Shown here one piece after another: positions 25,728 through 33,941 of a DNA stretch of 61,268 nt. Under the pieces are notes generated by a model that saw nothing but the letters and a program-made list of their open reading frames with translations, was not told the origin of the DNA and did not search any database. The translations under genes were made by a program, and so were the position numbers. Source of the DNA: Thermoplasmata archaeon (GTDB lineage Archaea; Thermoplasmatota; Thermoplasmata; Thermoplasmatales; Thermoplasmataceae). Within the stretch, counting starts at the first letter, position 1, and the number at the start of each line of letters is the position of its first letter. The stretch covers positions 1 to 61,268 of the forward strand of contig JAJZXS010000012.1 of assembly GCA_021806295.1 (NCBI GenBank), written 5' to 3'.

Positions 25728-26042
25728 ATGGATACCAAATTTAATATTATTTCAAAGGACAAAGATTCAATTAAACTGGAAATGATAAATTATGATAATA
25801 CCCTCCTTAGACCACTGGCAGAGGAAATATTGAAAGATGACAAAGTTGTAGATTCTTATTATTACATAAAACACCCCGAGATCGACAATCCCCAGCTATA
25901 TGTGAAGGTAAGTACTGGGAAACCACAGGCTGCCATAAAGAGGACAATAAAAAGGATGAACAAGATTTATGAATCACTTTACTCGGACCTTGAAAAGGAA
26001 CTGGAAAAATCAAACCTAAAAAAAGAAAAAAATGAGCAGTAA
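25728..26042 (+). CDS. rpoL: RNA polymerase subunit Rpo11 (RpoL)
   Basis: The 104-residue protein matches archaeal Rpo11/L, the small subunit that pairs with Rpo3 in the polymerase assembly platform. Its signature is NYDNTLLRPLAEEILKD, then YYIKHPEIDNPQLYVKV, then a C-terminal dimerisation helix. The lysine/glutamate tail (LEKSNLKKEKNEQ) is slightly longer than usual. The last 11 bases overlap the start of the THUMP methyltransferase, so the two are translationally coupled. Confidence 0.93.
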   Translation: MDTKFNIISKDKDSIKLEMINYDNTLLRPLAEEILKDDKVVDSYYYIKHPEIDNPQLYVKVSTGKPQAAIKRTIKRMNKIYESLYSDLEKELEKSNLKKEKNEQ

Positions 26043-27003
26043 GTACGTTCTTGAGGTATCTGGAGAGAACAGTGAAATTGCCTGCACAGAAATAAAATAT
26101 ATAGAGCAGACGTATCGTAGTTTTGATATAATTGAACGCAGGCAGAAATATGTGCTAATTGAAGGAGACCCTGATAAATTAAAGAATTCTGCCTTTGTGA
26201 ATTTTATTTCACTGGTTATTGATGAAAACATAGATTATCGAAAACTTTCAGGGACAGGACTACCTGCTGGATCATTCTATGTGAGGGTTTCTGGAGCCGT
26301 GAAAGAACAGGCTGAAAACCTGGAATCGGAAATAGGAAAACTTATTGGCGGCACAGGAAGGGTATCTTTCAAAAATCCTGATTTCAGGATAAGAGCAGTA
26401 TTAATTGATAAATGGTACCTCTCCATTGTAGTTTACGAAAGGAATAAAAAAGCATTTGAGGATAGACGCGCACCCATGAGACCTTTTTTCTCACCTGTAT
26501 CCCTTCACCCAAAATATGCCAGATATCTTGTGAATACCTCAGTTACAGTTGCGGGAGAATCGGTACTGGACCCTTTCTGTGGAACAGGAGGAATACTCAT
26601 TGAAGCAGCCCTGCTTGGCAGGAAAATAATAGGCAACGATTCCTCACTTAACATGGTGATGGGTACAAAACTCAATTTCAAATATTTTAAAATTGAAGAT
26701 TATACTGTTTACAACAAGGATATATCAGAGCTTGACACGGGGTACCCTGTGGATGCAATAGTAACAGACATGCCGTACGGGAGAAGCTCTGGTATAGATA
26801 ATCATGATATCATTGAACTGTACAGGGAATCGTTTAAAAAATTCTATGAACTTTTGAAGAGTGGACGAAGGTGTTCCATTATAATAAATAACACCGAATT
26901 TCTTGAATATGCAAGGGATTATTTTTCAATAGAAAATGTTGTGCCTGTGTACCAGCACAAATCACTGGTAAGGCAGTTTGTTGTTTTAAAAAGAATCAAC
27001 TGA
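26032..27003 (+). CDS. tRNA (guanine-10-N2) methyltransferase, TrmG10/Trm11 type with THUMP domain
   Basis: This 323-residue protein has an N-terminal ferredoxin-like/THUMP RNA-binding region (about 1-150) followed by a Rossmann methyltransferase. SAM motif I is VLDPFCGTGGILIEA, and the catalytic motif IV is TDMPYGRSS, a DxPYG form of the N-methylase DPPY motif. These are the marks of archaeal Trm-G10 enzymes, which make m2G/m2,2G at position 10 of tRNA. It overlaps rpoL at its start by 11 bases and converges with ileS at its end, overlapping by eight bases. Confidence 0.9.
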   Translation: MSSKYVLEVSGENSEIACTEIKYIEQTYRSFDIIERRQKYVLIEGDPDKLKNSAFVNFISLVIDENIDYRKLSGTGLPAGSFYVRVSGAVKEQAENLESEIGKLIGGTGRVSFKNPDFRIRAVLIDKWYLSIVVYERNKKAFEDRRAPMRPFFSPVSLHPKYARYLVNTSVTVAGESVLDPFCGTGGILIEAALLGRKIIGNDSSLNMVMGTKLNFKYFKIEDYTVYNKDISELDTGYPVDAIVTDMPYGRSSGIDNHDIIELYRESFKKFYELLKSGRRCSIIINNTEFLEYARDYFSIENVVPVYQHKSLVRQFVVLKRIN

Positions 27004-30000
27004 CAGGTTTTACATAAATTCCAACATTTTCACCGGAAATATCCCAAATTTTTCCCTGAGGATTACTTGAAATTTTTATTTCTGTGCTGAGAGTTTCGTT
27101 CTTTATCAGATCCGCGAACCTTTCAACAGATTTCCTGATATCCCCCTCTGCATTTATCTCTGTAACAATGTTCTGTGAGTATTCAAGGTCCAGGTCCTTT
27201 CTCATTATCTGGATTCTTCTTATAATTTCCCTTGCATATCCAGCCAGCATAAGATTTTCGTCTATTTGCCTGTTAACATAAACAGATATGCCTGTTTTTT
27301 CATCGTCTGCATATGCATAAGTTTCCAGTGGTTCTTCATGGACATCCAGATATTCCTGTGTGAATTCATGGCCTTCGTAGGATATTTTGCCCTTTGTTTT
27401 GAGTTCACCGTATAAATTGGTTTTTGCCAGGTATTCTGTAAAATTATTGGTATCTCCCCTTAATAAAGGTGCAACCTTTGAGAATACTGGTTTTATTGTT
27501 ACTTTTACAGGTTTTTGGTCCTCTTTTATAAATTTGATGCTCTGTGAATTGAGTTCTGGGGATATTATATCAAGTATGGATTCTTTGATGTTCATGTCAC
27601 TGTAAATGAGAACCTCACTGACAACCTGCCTCCCCTTTATATTAGATTCCTGCCTGGCCCTTCTGGAAAGCTCCATCACAGATATTGCATATTTGAACTC
27701 ATTTTCCAGTTCTGTGTCTATATAATAGCCATCAGGTTCAGGATATTGTTCTGAATGCACTGATCTTTGTGGCCCGGAGAGCTTCAGGTACATATATTCT
27801 GTGTAAAAAGGTGCCAGAGGCGCAAGCATTTTTATAATATTTATCAGTGTATAATAAAGGGTTTCGTATGCCTTTCTTTTGCTGTCATCCAGATCTCCCT
27901 CCCAGAATCTTTTTCTGGAGAGCCTCAAATAGTAATTAGAAAAATCGTTGATAAGATCCATAAGATTCCTGAGGGCTATATGCATATCGAATTCATCCAT
28001 GTTTTTTCTAACATTCTCAATGGTAGAATTCAACCTTGAAAGAATCCATTTATCAAGTAGGTTGTCCGGAGCCTCAAGCTTTTCAAATATGAACCCATCA
28101 AGATTTGCATTGGATGCAAAAAACGAGTAAACATTGGACAGGGTGCCGAATACCTTCCTGCTGGTATCATTTATAAGTTTTTTATCTATGGATTTTGAAT
28201 TCCATGGTGCCCCCGTGTAGAAGAACAACCTGGCAGGATCAGCGCCGTACATGGCTATAAAATCATTTGCAGTTACAAAGTTTCCCTTGCTCTTGCTCAT
28301 CTTCTGCCCATGCTCGTCCAGTATAAAGCTCATGGACATCACATTTTTATATGCATTCCTGCCAAAGAGCAATGAGGCGATTACATGAAGCGTGTAGAAC
28401 CAGCCCCTTGTCTGGTCTATAGCCTCTGTTATAAAATCAACCGGTATGCCATCTGTACTGAATTTTTTGTTGAACGGATAATGCATGGCTGCGTATGTTG
28501 CACTTCCGGAGTCAAACCACGTATCTATAACATATGGTTCCCTGGCCATAGATTCTGAACATTCTGGGCATTTAAGCTTCACTGCATCTATGAAAGGCCT
28601 GTGCAGGTCGTCCGGGATGCTTCCCCCATATTTCTCCAGATCGTCCCTGCTTCCTATTGCAAGGTAATGCCCATTGCTACATTTCCATACAGGTAGTGGG
28701 GTTCCCCAGTAACGGTTCCTGCTCAGAGCCCAATCCTTGGCATCCTCAAGAAAGTTTCCGAACCGCCCATACTTTAGATATTCTGGATACCAGTTTACAC
28801 GATCATTATTTTTCTTGAGCAAATCCCTTATGGTTGATACCCTTATGAACCAAGCATCCAGGGGGTAATACAGAAGCTTTGTTGAGCACCTGTAGCAGAA
28901 TGGATATGTATGCTTTATTTTCTGGCTTTTGAATAGAAGCTTGTTTTCCTTTAGATATCCTATGATTTCCGGATTTGCGTCCATAACAAATTTTCCCTTC
29001 CATGGAACGCTGGAATCAAATTTTCCTTCAGTATCCACAGGGTTTACAAGATCAATGCCGTACTTTTTTGCTATGTCAAAGTCATCAGCACCGAATGCAG
29101 GGGCTGCGTGCACTATTCCTGTTCCGTCCTCTGCAGTTACAAAATCTCCTGTAACGACTTTAAGCGCGTTTTTGCCCACATCCAGAAATGGCATGAGCTG
29201 CTCATATTCCAATCCATCAAGATCTGCCCCCTTCACGGTTTTAATTACTGTAGGATTTTTGAATAGTGAGTTGACCATGTCTGAAAGGAGGTAATATTCG
29301 TTTCCCTCTAATGATACCAGTGAATACTGGAAATCTTTGTTAACAACCAGAAGTTCATTTGATGGGAGTGTCCAGGGTGTTGTGGTCCATGCCAGCAGAT
29401 ACCTGTTTGTGCTCCCCTTTATGCGAAATTTTACATAAACTGAAGTGTCATCTGTATTTTTATATCCCTGTGCCACTTCATGAGAACTCAATGAGGTTCC
29501 ACAACGTGGGCAGTACGGAACAATTTTATAGTCCTTTACAAGCATGCCCCCGTCGAACATTTTCTTGAGGGCATACCATTCACTTTCCATATAATCATTT
29601 CTCAGGGTAACATAGGAATCCTTTTCATCTATCCAGTACCCGATTTCACTGTCAATTCTGTTCCATTCATCTATATATGTGAAAACACTGTTGCGGCAGT
29701 ATTCATTGAACTTCTCGATGCCAAAACTCTCTATTTCCTTCTTTGTATTGAACCCGAAATGCTTTTCTGCCTCCAGTTCCACTGGCAAACCGTGGCAGTC
29801 CCATCCACCGGTTCTCCTGCCTATGTCATAACCGGACATATATTTGTACCTCATTACTGTATCTTTCACAGTTCTGGTCATGAGGTGCCCAACATGTGGC
29901 CGCCCATTGGCGGTGGGTGGGCCCTCCAAGAATGTATATTGTTTAAGCCCACGATCTTTATGTAGTATATTTTCAATTATTTTATTATCCTGCCAGTACT

Positions 30001-30070
30001 TCCTGATTTCATTCTCGATATCAATTGATCCTTTATTTACATCTATGTTCTGGTAAAAATCTTCAGTCAT
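26996..30070 (-). CDS. ileS: Isoleucyl-tRNA synthetase
   Basis: The 1024-residue class I synthetase has the HIGH motif as HVGH (GPPTANGRPHVGHLMTR), CP1 editing domain landmarks (TTPWTLPSNE, GTGIVHAAPAFGADD), the zinc-type CPRCGTS and CPEC segments, and KMSKSKGN. The anticodon-binding and C-terminal domains are complete. Length is typical of the archaeal/eukaryal IleRS type. It charges tRNA-Ile and hydrolyses Val-tRNA-Ile. It appears monocistronic, with an AT-rich gap to the preceding small gene. Confidence 0.97.
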   Translation of the reverse strand: MTEDFYQNIDVNKGSIDIENEIRKYWQDNKIIENILHKDRGLKQYTFLEGPPTANGRPHVGHLMTRTVKDTVMRYKYMSGYDIGRRTGGWDCHGLPVELEAEKHFGFNTKKEIESFGIEKFNEYCRNSVFTYIDEWNRIDSEIGYWIDEKDSYVTLRNDYMESEWYALKKMFDGGMLVKDYKIVPYCPRCGTSLSSHEVAQGYKNTDDTSVYVKFRIKGSTNRYLLAWTTTPWTLPSNELLVVNKDFQYSLVSLEGNEYYLLSDMVNSLFKNPTVIKTVKGADLDGLEYEQLMPFLDVGKNALKVVTGDFVTAEDGTGIVHAAPAFGADDFDIAKKYGIDLVNPVDTEGKFDSSVPWKGKFVMDANPEIIGYLKENKLLFKSQKIKHTYPFCYRCSTKLLYYPLDAWFIRVSTIRDLLKKNNDRVNWYPEYLKYGRFGNFLEDAKDWALSRNRYWGTPLPVWKCSNGHYLAIGSRDDLEKYGGSIPDDLHRPFIDAVKLKCPECSESMAREPYVIDTWFDSGSATYAAMHYPFNKKFSTDGIPVDFITEAIDQTRGWFYTLHVIASLLFGRNAYKNVMSMSFILDEHGQKMSKSKGNFVTANDFIAMYGADPARLFFYTGAPWNSKSIDKKLINDTSRKVFGTLSNVYSFFASNANLDGFIFEKLEAPDNLLDKWILSRLNSTIENVRKNMDEFDMHIALRNLMDLINDFSNYYLRLSRKRFWEGDLDDSKRKAYETLYYTLINIIKMLAPLAPFYTEYMYLKLSGPQRSVHSEQYPEPDGYYIDTELENEFKYAISVMELSRRARQESNIKGRQVVSEVLIYSDMNIKESILDIISPELNSQSIKFIKEDQKPVKVTIKPVFSKVAPLLRGDTNNFTEYLAKTNLYGELKTKGKISYEGHEFTQEYLDVHEEPLETYAYADDEKTGISVYVNRQIDENLMLAGYAREIIRRIQIMRKDLDLEYSQNIVTEINAEGDIRKSVERFADLIKNETLSTEIKISSNPQGKIWDISGENVGIYVKPVS

Positions 30071-30141
30071 TATCAGATTAGTAATAAAATGTATTTATTA
30101 TTTTTTATAAATGCCACAATATTAACTGAAAAAGTTCTGTT

Positions 30142-30459
30142 TCAATTTCTGTATTTACTGTAAGAATATATAAGATCAATTAGGTTTTTTTCCATTTTTT
30201 CATTTATTGTACCATCATTTTTCTTTTTAATTATGTAATCCTTTGCATCCTTTATCCCCTTCTTGGATGTTATTGAGTATATACTTCCCCTTACGGCTCC
30301 TCTAACGCTATCGGGCAGTTCTTTCAGGATAGTCCCTAACATATAGTTGAACTCATCTTCCCTACGCATGTCAAGTTTTTTGACGGCCTTCTCACCATTA
30401 TTTTCCTTGTAATTCTTATTTACCCTGGTACCATACCTTTTGTATCTGTAATTGGACAT
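30142..30459 (-). CDS. Conserved-looking basic hypothetical protein
   Basis: I do not recognise this 105-residue protein. It is strongly basic. An N-terminal stretch rich in Tyr, Arg and Lys (YRYKRYGTRVNKNYK) is followed by predicted helices (EDEFNYMLGTILKEL; KDAKDYIIKKKNDG; EKNLIDLIYSYSKY). The composition suits an RNA or ribosome-associated protein, and the gene is divergent from the ribosomal operon beginning with rpl44e. That link is only contextual. The ATG sits just after an AT-rich promoter gap of about 110 bp. Confidence 0.65.
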   Translation of the reverse strand: MSNYRYKRYGTRVNKNYKENNGEKAVKKLDMRREDEFNYMLGTILKELPDSVRGAVRGSIYSITSKKGIKDAKDYIIKKKNDGTINEKMEKNLIDLIYSYSKYRN

Positions 30460-30568
30460 TCAATTTTATAGGTTAAATTTATATTTAAGATTTGTTAATT
30501 TTTCTTTTGTCTGCTGAATTGTATAAACATTATATATCAGGAAAAAATATAGTTTAAGGTTTGATATT

Positions 30569-30850
30569 ATGAAAATGCCAAAGCAGATAAAAACTTACTG
30601 TCCATATTGCAAAACACATACGGTACATGATGTTGAAAGAGTACGTAAAAGAAAGGCCAGTGAATTAAGGGCCGGGCAGAGGAGATTCAGGAGGGTTACC
30701 TCTGGATATGGAGGTTTCCCGAGACCCAGATACGAAGGAAGGGAAAAACCAACCAAAAGAATTGCACTGAGATTGAAATGCACAGTATGCAAGAAATCTA
30801 TAACACCGCCGACACAGAGGGCAAAGAAATTTGAAATAGTGGAGGCATAA
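30569..30850 (+). CDS. rpl44e: 50S ribosomal protein L44e
   Basis: The 93-residue zinc-ribbon protein has [19 protein letters not shown] at the start and the second cysteine pair in LKCTVCKKS, with the basic centre [10 protein letters not shown]. It is full length for archaeal L44e. It is the first gene of a tight unit with rps27e (two bases apart), eif2a, nop10 and PAC2, an order widely conserved in archaea. Confidence 0.96.
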   Translation: MKMPKQIKTYCPYCKTHTVHDVERVRKRKASELRAGQRRFRRVTSGYGGFPRPRYEGREKPTKRIALRLKCTVCKKSITPPTQRAKKFEIVEA

Positions 30851-30852
30851 AT

Positions 30853-31053
30853 ATGGCAGATGAATTCAAAAAATTAAAGGATACTGGAAATAATTTCCTG
30901 AAAATAAAATGCAAGAGTTGCGGGAATGAACAGATTGTTTATTCCAAGATATCATCAGTTGTCGTTTGCAATATATGTGGCGCCACTATAGCTAAACCCA
31001 CAGGGTCCACCCTTGCAACATCAGGGGAACTTGTGGAGAAGGTAAAATTATAG
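30853..31053 (+). CDS. rps27e: 30S ribosomal protein S27e
   Basis: The 66-residue protein has the C4 zinc finger CKSCGNEQIVYSK...CNICGATIAKPTG of archaeal S27e and ends SGELVEKVKL. A GGAGG ribosome-binding site lies in the last codons of rpl44e, right before its ATG. Its length is normal. It is cotranscribed with eif2a eight bases downstream. Confidence 0.96.
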   Translation: MADEFKKLKDTGNNFLKIKCKSCGNEQIVYSKISSVVVCNICGATIAKPTGSTLATSGELVEKVKL

Positions 31054-31060
31054 GTATATT

Positions 31061-31822
31061 ATGACCAAAGAAATGCCTGAGGTAGGGGACCTTGTAGTCG
31101 TTACCGTAAAGGAGGTCCAGAACTACGGAGCTATTGCACAGCTTGATGAATACCCTGGAGTTTCAGGGTTTATTCATATAGCCGAGGTTGCAACAGGCTG
31201 GATAAAGCATATAAAGGACTTTGTAAGAGTTAACCAGCGTACTGTGTGCAAGGTATTAAACGTAGATCCGAACAGAAGGCATGTTGACTTATCCCTGAAA
31301 AGGGTTAATGAACACCAGAAAAGGGAAAAGATAGAGGAGTGGAAAAACGACCAGAAATCATATAAATTACTGGAAATAGTTGCAAAAGAGGCAAATATCA
31401 GTGATGACAGTAAGGTAAAGAACATAGAAAGTTACCTTATATCTGAATATGGAAGTGTCTATGATGCTTTTTTTGAGGCTGCGTCTTCAAAAGATTTTAT
31501 GAAAAACAGGGATGAGCCCTGGAAGGATGTTTTCATTAAAGTTTCAAGGGAGAATATTTCTATACCCATGGTTAAAATAGGCGGTGAGATTGACATGTAT
31601 TCACTGGCCCCAAATGGAATAGAGCTTATTAAAAATGCCCTTGATATAGAGGATGATAGCAATATAGAAATTACATATGCAGGTTCTCCGAGATATAGAA
31701 TTTCTGTAATAGATGAGGATTACAAATCCGCGGAAGAGAAACTTAAGAACGTTCTCGATACGGTTTCCACAAGATGCAAGAAAAATAACATATCTTATGG
31801 TTTTACCAGGGATGAACAATGA
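31061..31822 (+). CDS. eif2a: Translation initiation factor aIF2 subunit alpha
   Basis: The 253-residue protein begins with an S1 RNA-binding domain (GDLVVVTVKEVQNYGAIAQL...VSGFIHIAEVATGWIKHIKDFV). The helical domain (about 90-175) and the alpha-beta domain III that contacts aIF2-gamma follow. It is full length. The conserved position between S27e and Nop10 supports the call. The nop10 start codon overlaps its stop codon by four bases. Confidence 0.95.
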   Translation: MTKEMPEVGDLVVVTVKEVQNYGAIAQLDEYPGVSGFIHIAEVATGWIKHIKDFVRVNQRTVCKVLNVDPNRRHVDLSLKRVNEHQKREKIEEWKNDQKSYKLLEIVAKEANISDDSKVKNIESYLISEYGSVYDAFFEAASSKDFMKNRDEPWKDVFIKVSRENISIPMVKIGGEIDMYSLAPNGIELIKNALDIEDDSNIEITYAGSPRYRISVIDEDYKSAEEKLKNVLDTVSTRCKKNNISYGFTRDEQ

Positions 31823-31998
31823 AGACGCTTATAAGAAAATGCCCACATTGTGGATTGTATACAATGAAGGATTTATGCCCGGCGTGTGGCGTTAAAACAG
31901 TGATGGCAATTCCAATGAAATATTCACCATCAGATAAATTCCAGAAGTACAGGATAAAATTGATAGAGGAGGATAACAGTGCAAAAAATAATGATTAA
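31819..31998 (+). CDS. nop10: H/ACA RNP protein Nop10
   Basis: This 59-residue protein starts at the ATG overlapping the eif2a stop. It has KCPHCGLYTMKDLCPACG, giving the four zinc cysteines, followed by the hallmark PMKYSPSDKFQKYR segment that wraps Cbf5. Nop10 is an essential part of archaeal H/ACA pseudouridylation complexes. The tail (EEDNSAKNND) overlaps the start of the PAC2 gene. Gene order eif2a-nop10-PAC2 is conserved in archaea, which strengthens the call despite the small size. Confidence 0.95.
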   Translation: MKTLIRKCPHCGLYTMKDLCPACGVKTVMAIPMKYSPSDKFQKYRIKLIEEDNSAKNND

Positions 31999-32731
31999 AA
32001 CCTATGAAGAACCAGAGTTAAATTCCCCGGTATTCGTAGGAGGACTTCCAGGCATCGGAAATGTGGGAAAAATTACAGCAGATTATTTTATAGATAAATT
32101 GAAAATGAAAAAGATGGTGGATATATACTCAGAATTTCTGCCACCGCAGGTATTCATTTTTGATAATGTGATACACCTGGTAAGAGTGTCTCTTTATTAT
32201 AAAAAGACAGGCAAAAAAAATGATCTGATATTCCTGACAGGGGATTTCCAGGGAACAACACAGGAAGGGCAGTATGAACTGTCATATGCCATACTGGAAT
32301 TACTCAAAAAATACGATGTTTCCAGAGTTTACACACTGGGGGGATACAGTGTTGGAAAAATAGTAGAAAAACCCAGGGTGCTGGGGGCAGTAAGCGACAA
32401 GAAGCTCATAAAGCCTCTTGAGAAGAATGGTGTTGTCTTCCCTTCAGGAGAACCCAGTGGCGGGATAGTAGGATCAGCGGGGCTTATACTTGGGCTTGGG
32501 ACTGAAATGTTTTCAATTCCCGGTGCATGTTTTATGGGTGAAACCTCAGGATATTTTGCCGATCCAAAAAGCGCCAGGGAAATAATAATGGTTCTGTCCA
32601 AGGTTTTAAAAACAAGGATTAACCTCAGCGACATTGACGAAAAAACTAAACAGCTTGAGGATATAACAGAGAAGATGAAACAGGAAGCCCAGAACAAAAA
32701 CTCAAAAGAGGACCTCGGGTATTTCGGATAA
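31979..32731 (+). CDS. PAC2-family proteasome assembly chaperone-like protein
   Basis: This PAC2-family protein, 250 residues, has the N-terminal GLPGIGNVGKITADY motif, then LTGDFQGTTQEGQYEL, TLGGYSVGKI and GIVGSAGLILGLG, ending in a helical tail. Archaeal homologues (PbaB-like) assist or gate proteasome assembly. A GAGGAGG sequence at 31966-31972 lies six bases before the GTG at 31979, which makes that GTG the probable start over the ATG at 31991. It is the last gene of the rpl44e operon and the last core gene before the accessory island. Confidence 0.88.
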   Translation: MQKIMIKTYEEPELNSPVFVGGLPGIGNVGKITADYFIDKLKMKKMVDIYSEFLPPQVFIFDNVIHLVRVSLYYKKTGKKNDLIFLTGDFQGTTQEGQYELSYAILELLKKYDVSRVYTLGGYSVGKIVEKPRVLGAVSDKKLIKPLEKNGVVFPSGEPSGGIVGSAGLILGLGTEMFSIPGACFMGETSGYFADPKSAREIIMVLSKVLKTRINLSDIDEKTKQLEDITEKMKQEAQNKNSKEDLGYFG

Positions 32732-32791
32732 GTGTAATTTTTTGTAATGTAAAATCATAACAATATAAAATAGAATGTTTAAAGAGATACA

Positions 32792-32920
32792 TTACCTCTT
32801 TTTATATAATGGTATTTTGTAAACTTCTGGGACAATAATAGGTACATCTGCCGCATTTATCTTATTCATATCGATATTAGAATCAATAAAGGAGAATATA
32901 CAATGGTTATGGATGGTTTA
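32792..32920 (-). pseudogene. Orphan C-terminal gene fragment at the island's left edge
   Basis: Reading leftward there is an open stretch of about 40 codons with natural-looking protein sequence (SNIDMNKINAADVPIIVPEV, then YKIPLYKKR and stop at 32792-32794) but no start codon at a sensible place and stops just upstream. It looks like the tail of a gene cut off by the IS3-like element. I cannot name the family. It could also be chance. Confidence 0.25.
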
Positions 32921-32988
32921 AACTTATACACATTTAAAGAGATATTTATAACGAATAATTTATATAAATATATAAGGAGGTAATCTAA

Positions 32989-33256
32989 ATGCCTGGAAGA
33001 ATATGGACCGGCAACGTGGAGTACGGCATTATTATGGAATCATTTAATAATCCTAATATTACAATAGCAGAGATATGCAGGAACCATGGAATAGCAGCAT
33101 CAATGTTATATAAATGGAAGGAGCATTTCCCGTGGATGGAAGAAAGGGCCTGGAAGGAAAGGACCCTGATAAAGCATTAATAAGGGAGAATGAGAATCTG
33201 AAGGCAATAATAGGTGAAATGACCATAGCAAATGAGATTTTAAAAAAAATTACATG
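32989..33256 (+). pseudogene. IS3-type OrfA, frameshifted
   Basis: Residues 1-47 read in the first frame (MPGRIWTGNVEYG, IAEICRNHGIAASMLYKWKE), giving a helix-turn-helix of the Tnp_1/IS911 OrfA type. After TTTCCCG near 33128 the coding frame shifts: the new frame carries the leucine-zipper-like part (ALIRENENLKAIIGEMTI, ANEILKKIT) typical of OrfA C-termini. In the original frame translation ends at 33180. AAGGAGG lies just before the start, in a strong ribosome-binding position. The ATA-rich run at about 32938-32975 provides TATA-like sequence. Confidence 0.65.
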
Positions 33257-33267
33257 AGGAGGAAAAG

Positions 33268-33748
33268 GTGAGTTCAGTGGATGAAATGTATAATAATGGA
33301 ATAAAAATAAACAATGCATGTTATTATTCTGGAGTTAATAGGGTAACATACTATTACAGGAAGAAGCATGAAATCATTGAGGGCAGGAGGTACATAACAA
33401 GGATTGACAGCAGCATAGTGGATAAAATAATAGAGTTATGCAGTGTAAACACCGGAGGAGAATGGTGACATATAAAGTTTTCATAATTCAATTAAGACAG
33501 GTTATATCTGGATCAATGAAATCAATAATTTCAATGAAGGCAAGGAAATAATAGAGAATGCATTCTACGATTATAACAATATAAGGCCACATTCCACATT
33601 GGATTACTACTCACCATTGCAGTTCTTAGACAAATGGAACAATGACAGCAGCTTCAGGGAAAAATACAGGGCATTCTTAAAGAATTTAAAGGATGGCTAC
33701 AGAAGGAAACACAATTATTATAAGAGGTCGATGATAAATGTCTCATGA
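33268..33748 (+). pseudogene. IS3-type OrfB, internal deletion
   Basis: The start (GTG 33268) and N-terminal domain (NACYYSGVNRVTYYYRKKHE, IDSSIVDKIIELC) resemble the helical N-terminus of IS3 OrfB. The frame stops at 33468. After a junction near 33469-33490 a different frame carries the family C-terminus (FYDYNNIRPHSTLDYYSP) through to TGA 33746-33748. The roughly 150 residues with the first two catalytic acids are absent, so this is a deletion derivative. Confidence 0.6.
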
Positions 33749-33769
33749 AATAGAAACATTTTTGTTTAA
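33737..33769 (+). repeat. 33-bp repeat, copy 1 (right end of IS3-like element)
   Basis: AATGTCTCATGAAAT-A-GAAACATTTTTGTTTAA matches 37805-37837 at 32 of 33 positions; flanks beyond both copies differ. It overlaps the OrfB stop and therefore looks like the right terminus of the element. Confidence 0.75.
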
Positions 33770-33850
33770 GAATCACTATCCAACATCAAAATCGAGTCGA
33801 AGAGTGGTTATTCTTACTAACGGCCTCAAGGGTCAAGTTGCATAACAGCC

Positions 33851-33890
33851 GCCTCCGATTCTCACAGCTATATCGTCATATAGCTGAGGC
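33851..33890. terminator. Strong hairpin between IS3 remnant and fusion gene
   Basis: CAGCTATAT (33865-33873) pairs perfectly with ATATAGCTG (33878-33886) around a CGTC loop, and GCCTC (33851-33855) can pair with GAGGC (33886-33890). It lies about 50 bp beyond the stop of the leftward fusion gene, so it may act as a 3'-end structure; it could also be part of a mobile-element terminus. Confidence 0.4.
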
Positions 33891-33941
33891 TAAATAAGGT
33901 TTTTCATGATTTCTAACTTTAATAATTGGAAAATTATTTAA

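Larger units (their letters stand above)
32989..33748 (+). mobile_element. IS3-family-like element, internally deleted
   Basis: A two-frame element remnant. OrfA (from 32989) is an HTH protein, with FNNPNITIAEICRNHGIA and a YKWKEHF segment. It is frameshifted near 33128; the other frame continues with GKDPDKALIRENENLKAI and ends at a TGA near 33256. OrfB starts at GTG 33268 behind GAGGAGG, keeps about 66 residues, and stops near 33468. The DDE catalytic core is missing. The C-terminal piece resumes with YNNIRPHSTLDYYSPLQF and ends at 33748. The right end is probably the 33-bp sequence at 33737-33769, found again at 37805-37837. The element cannot be autonomous. Confidence 0.7.

Noticed and set aside
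32778-32943. Direct repeat TTTAAAGAGATA at about 32778 and 32932 as a target-site duplication
   Set aside because: The two copies lie on the same side of the IS3 remnant and are AT-rich enough to occur by chance.
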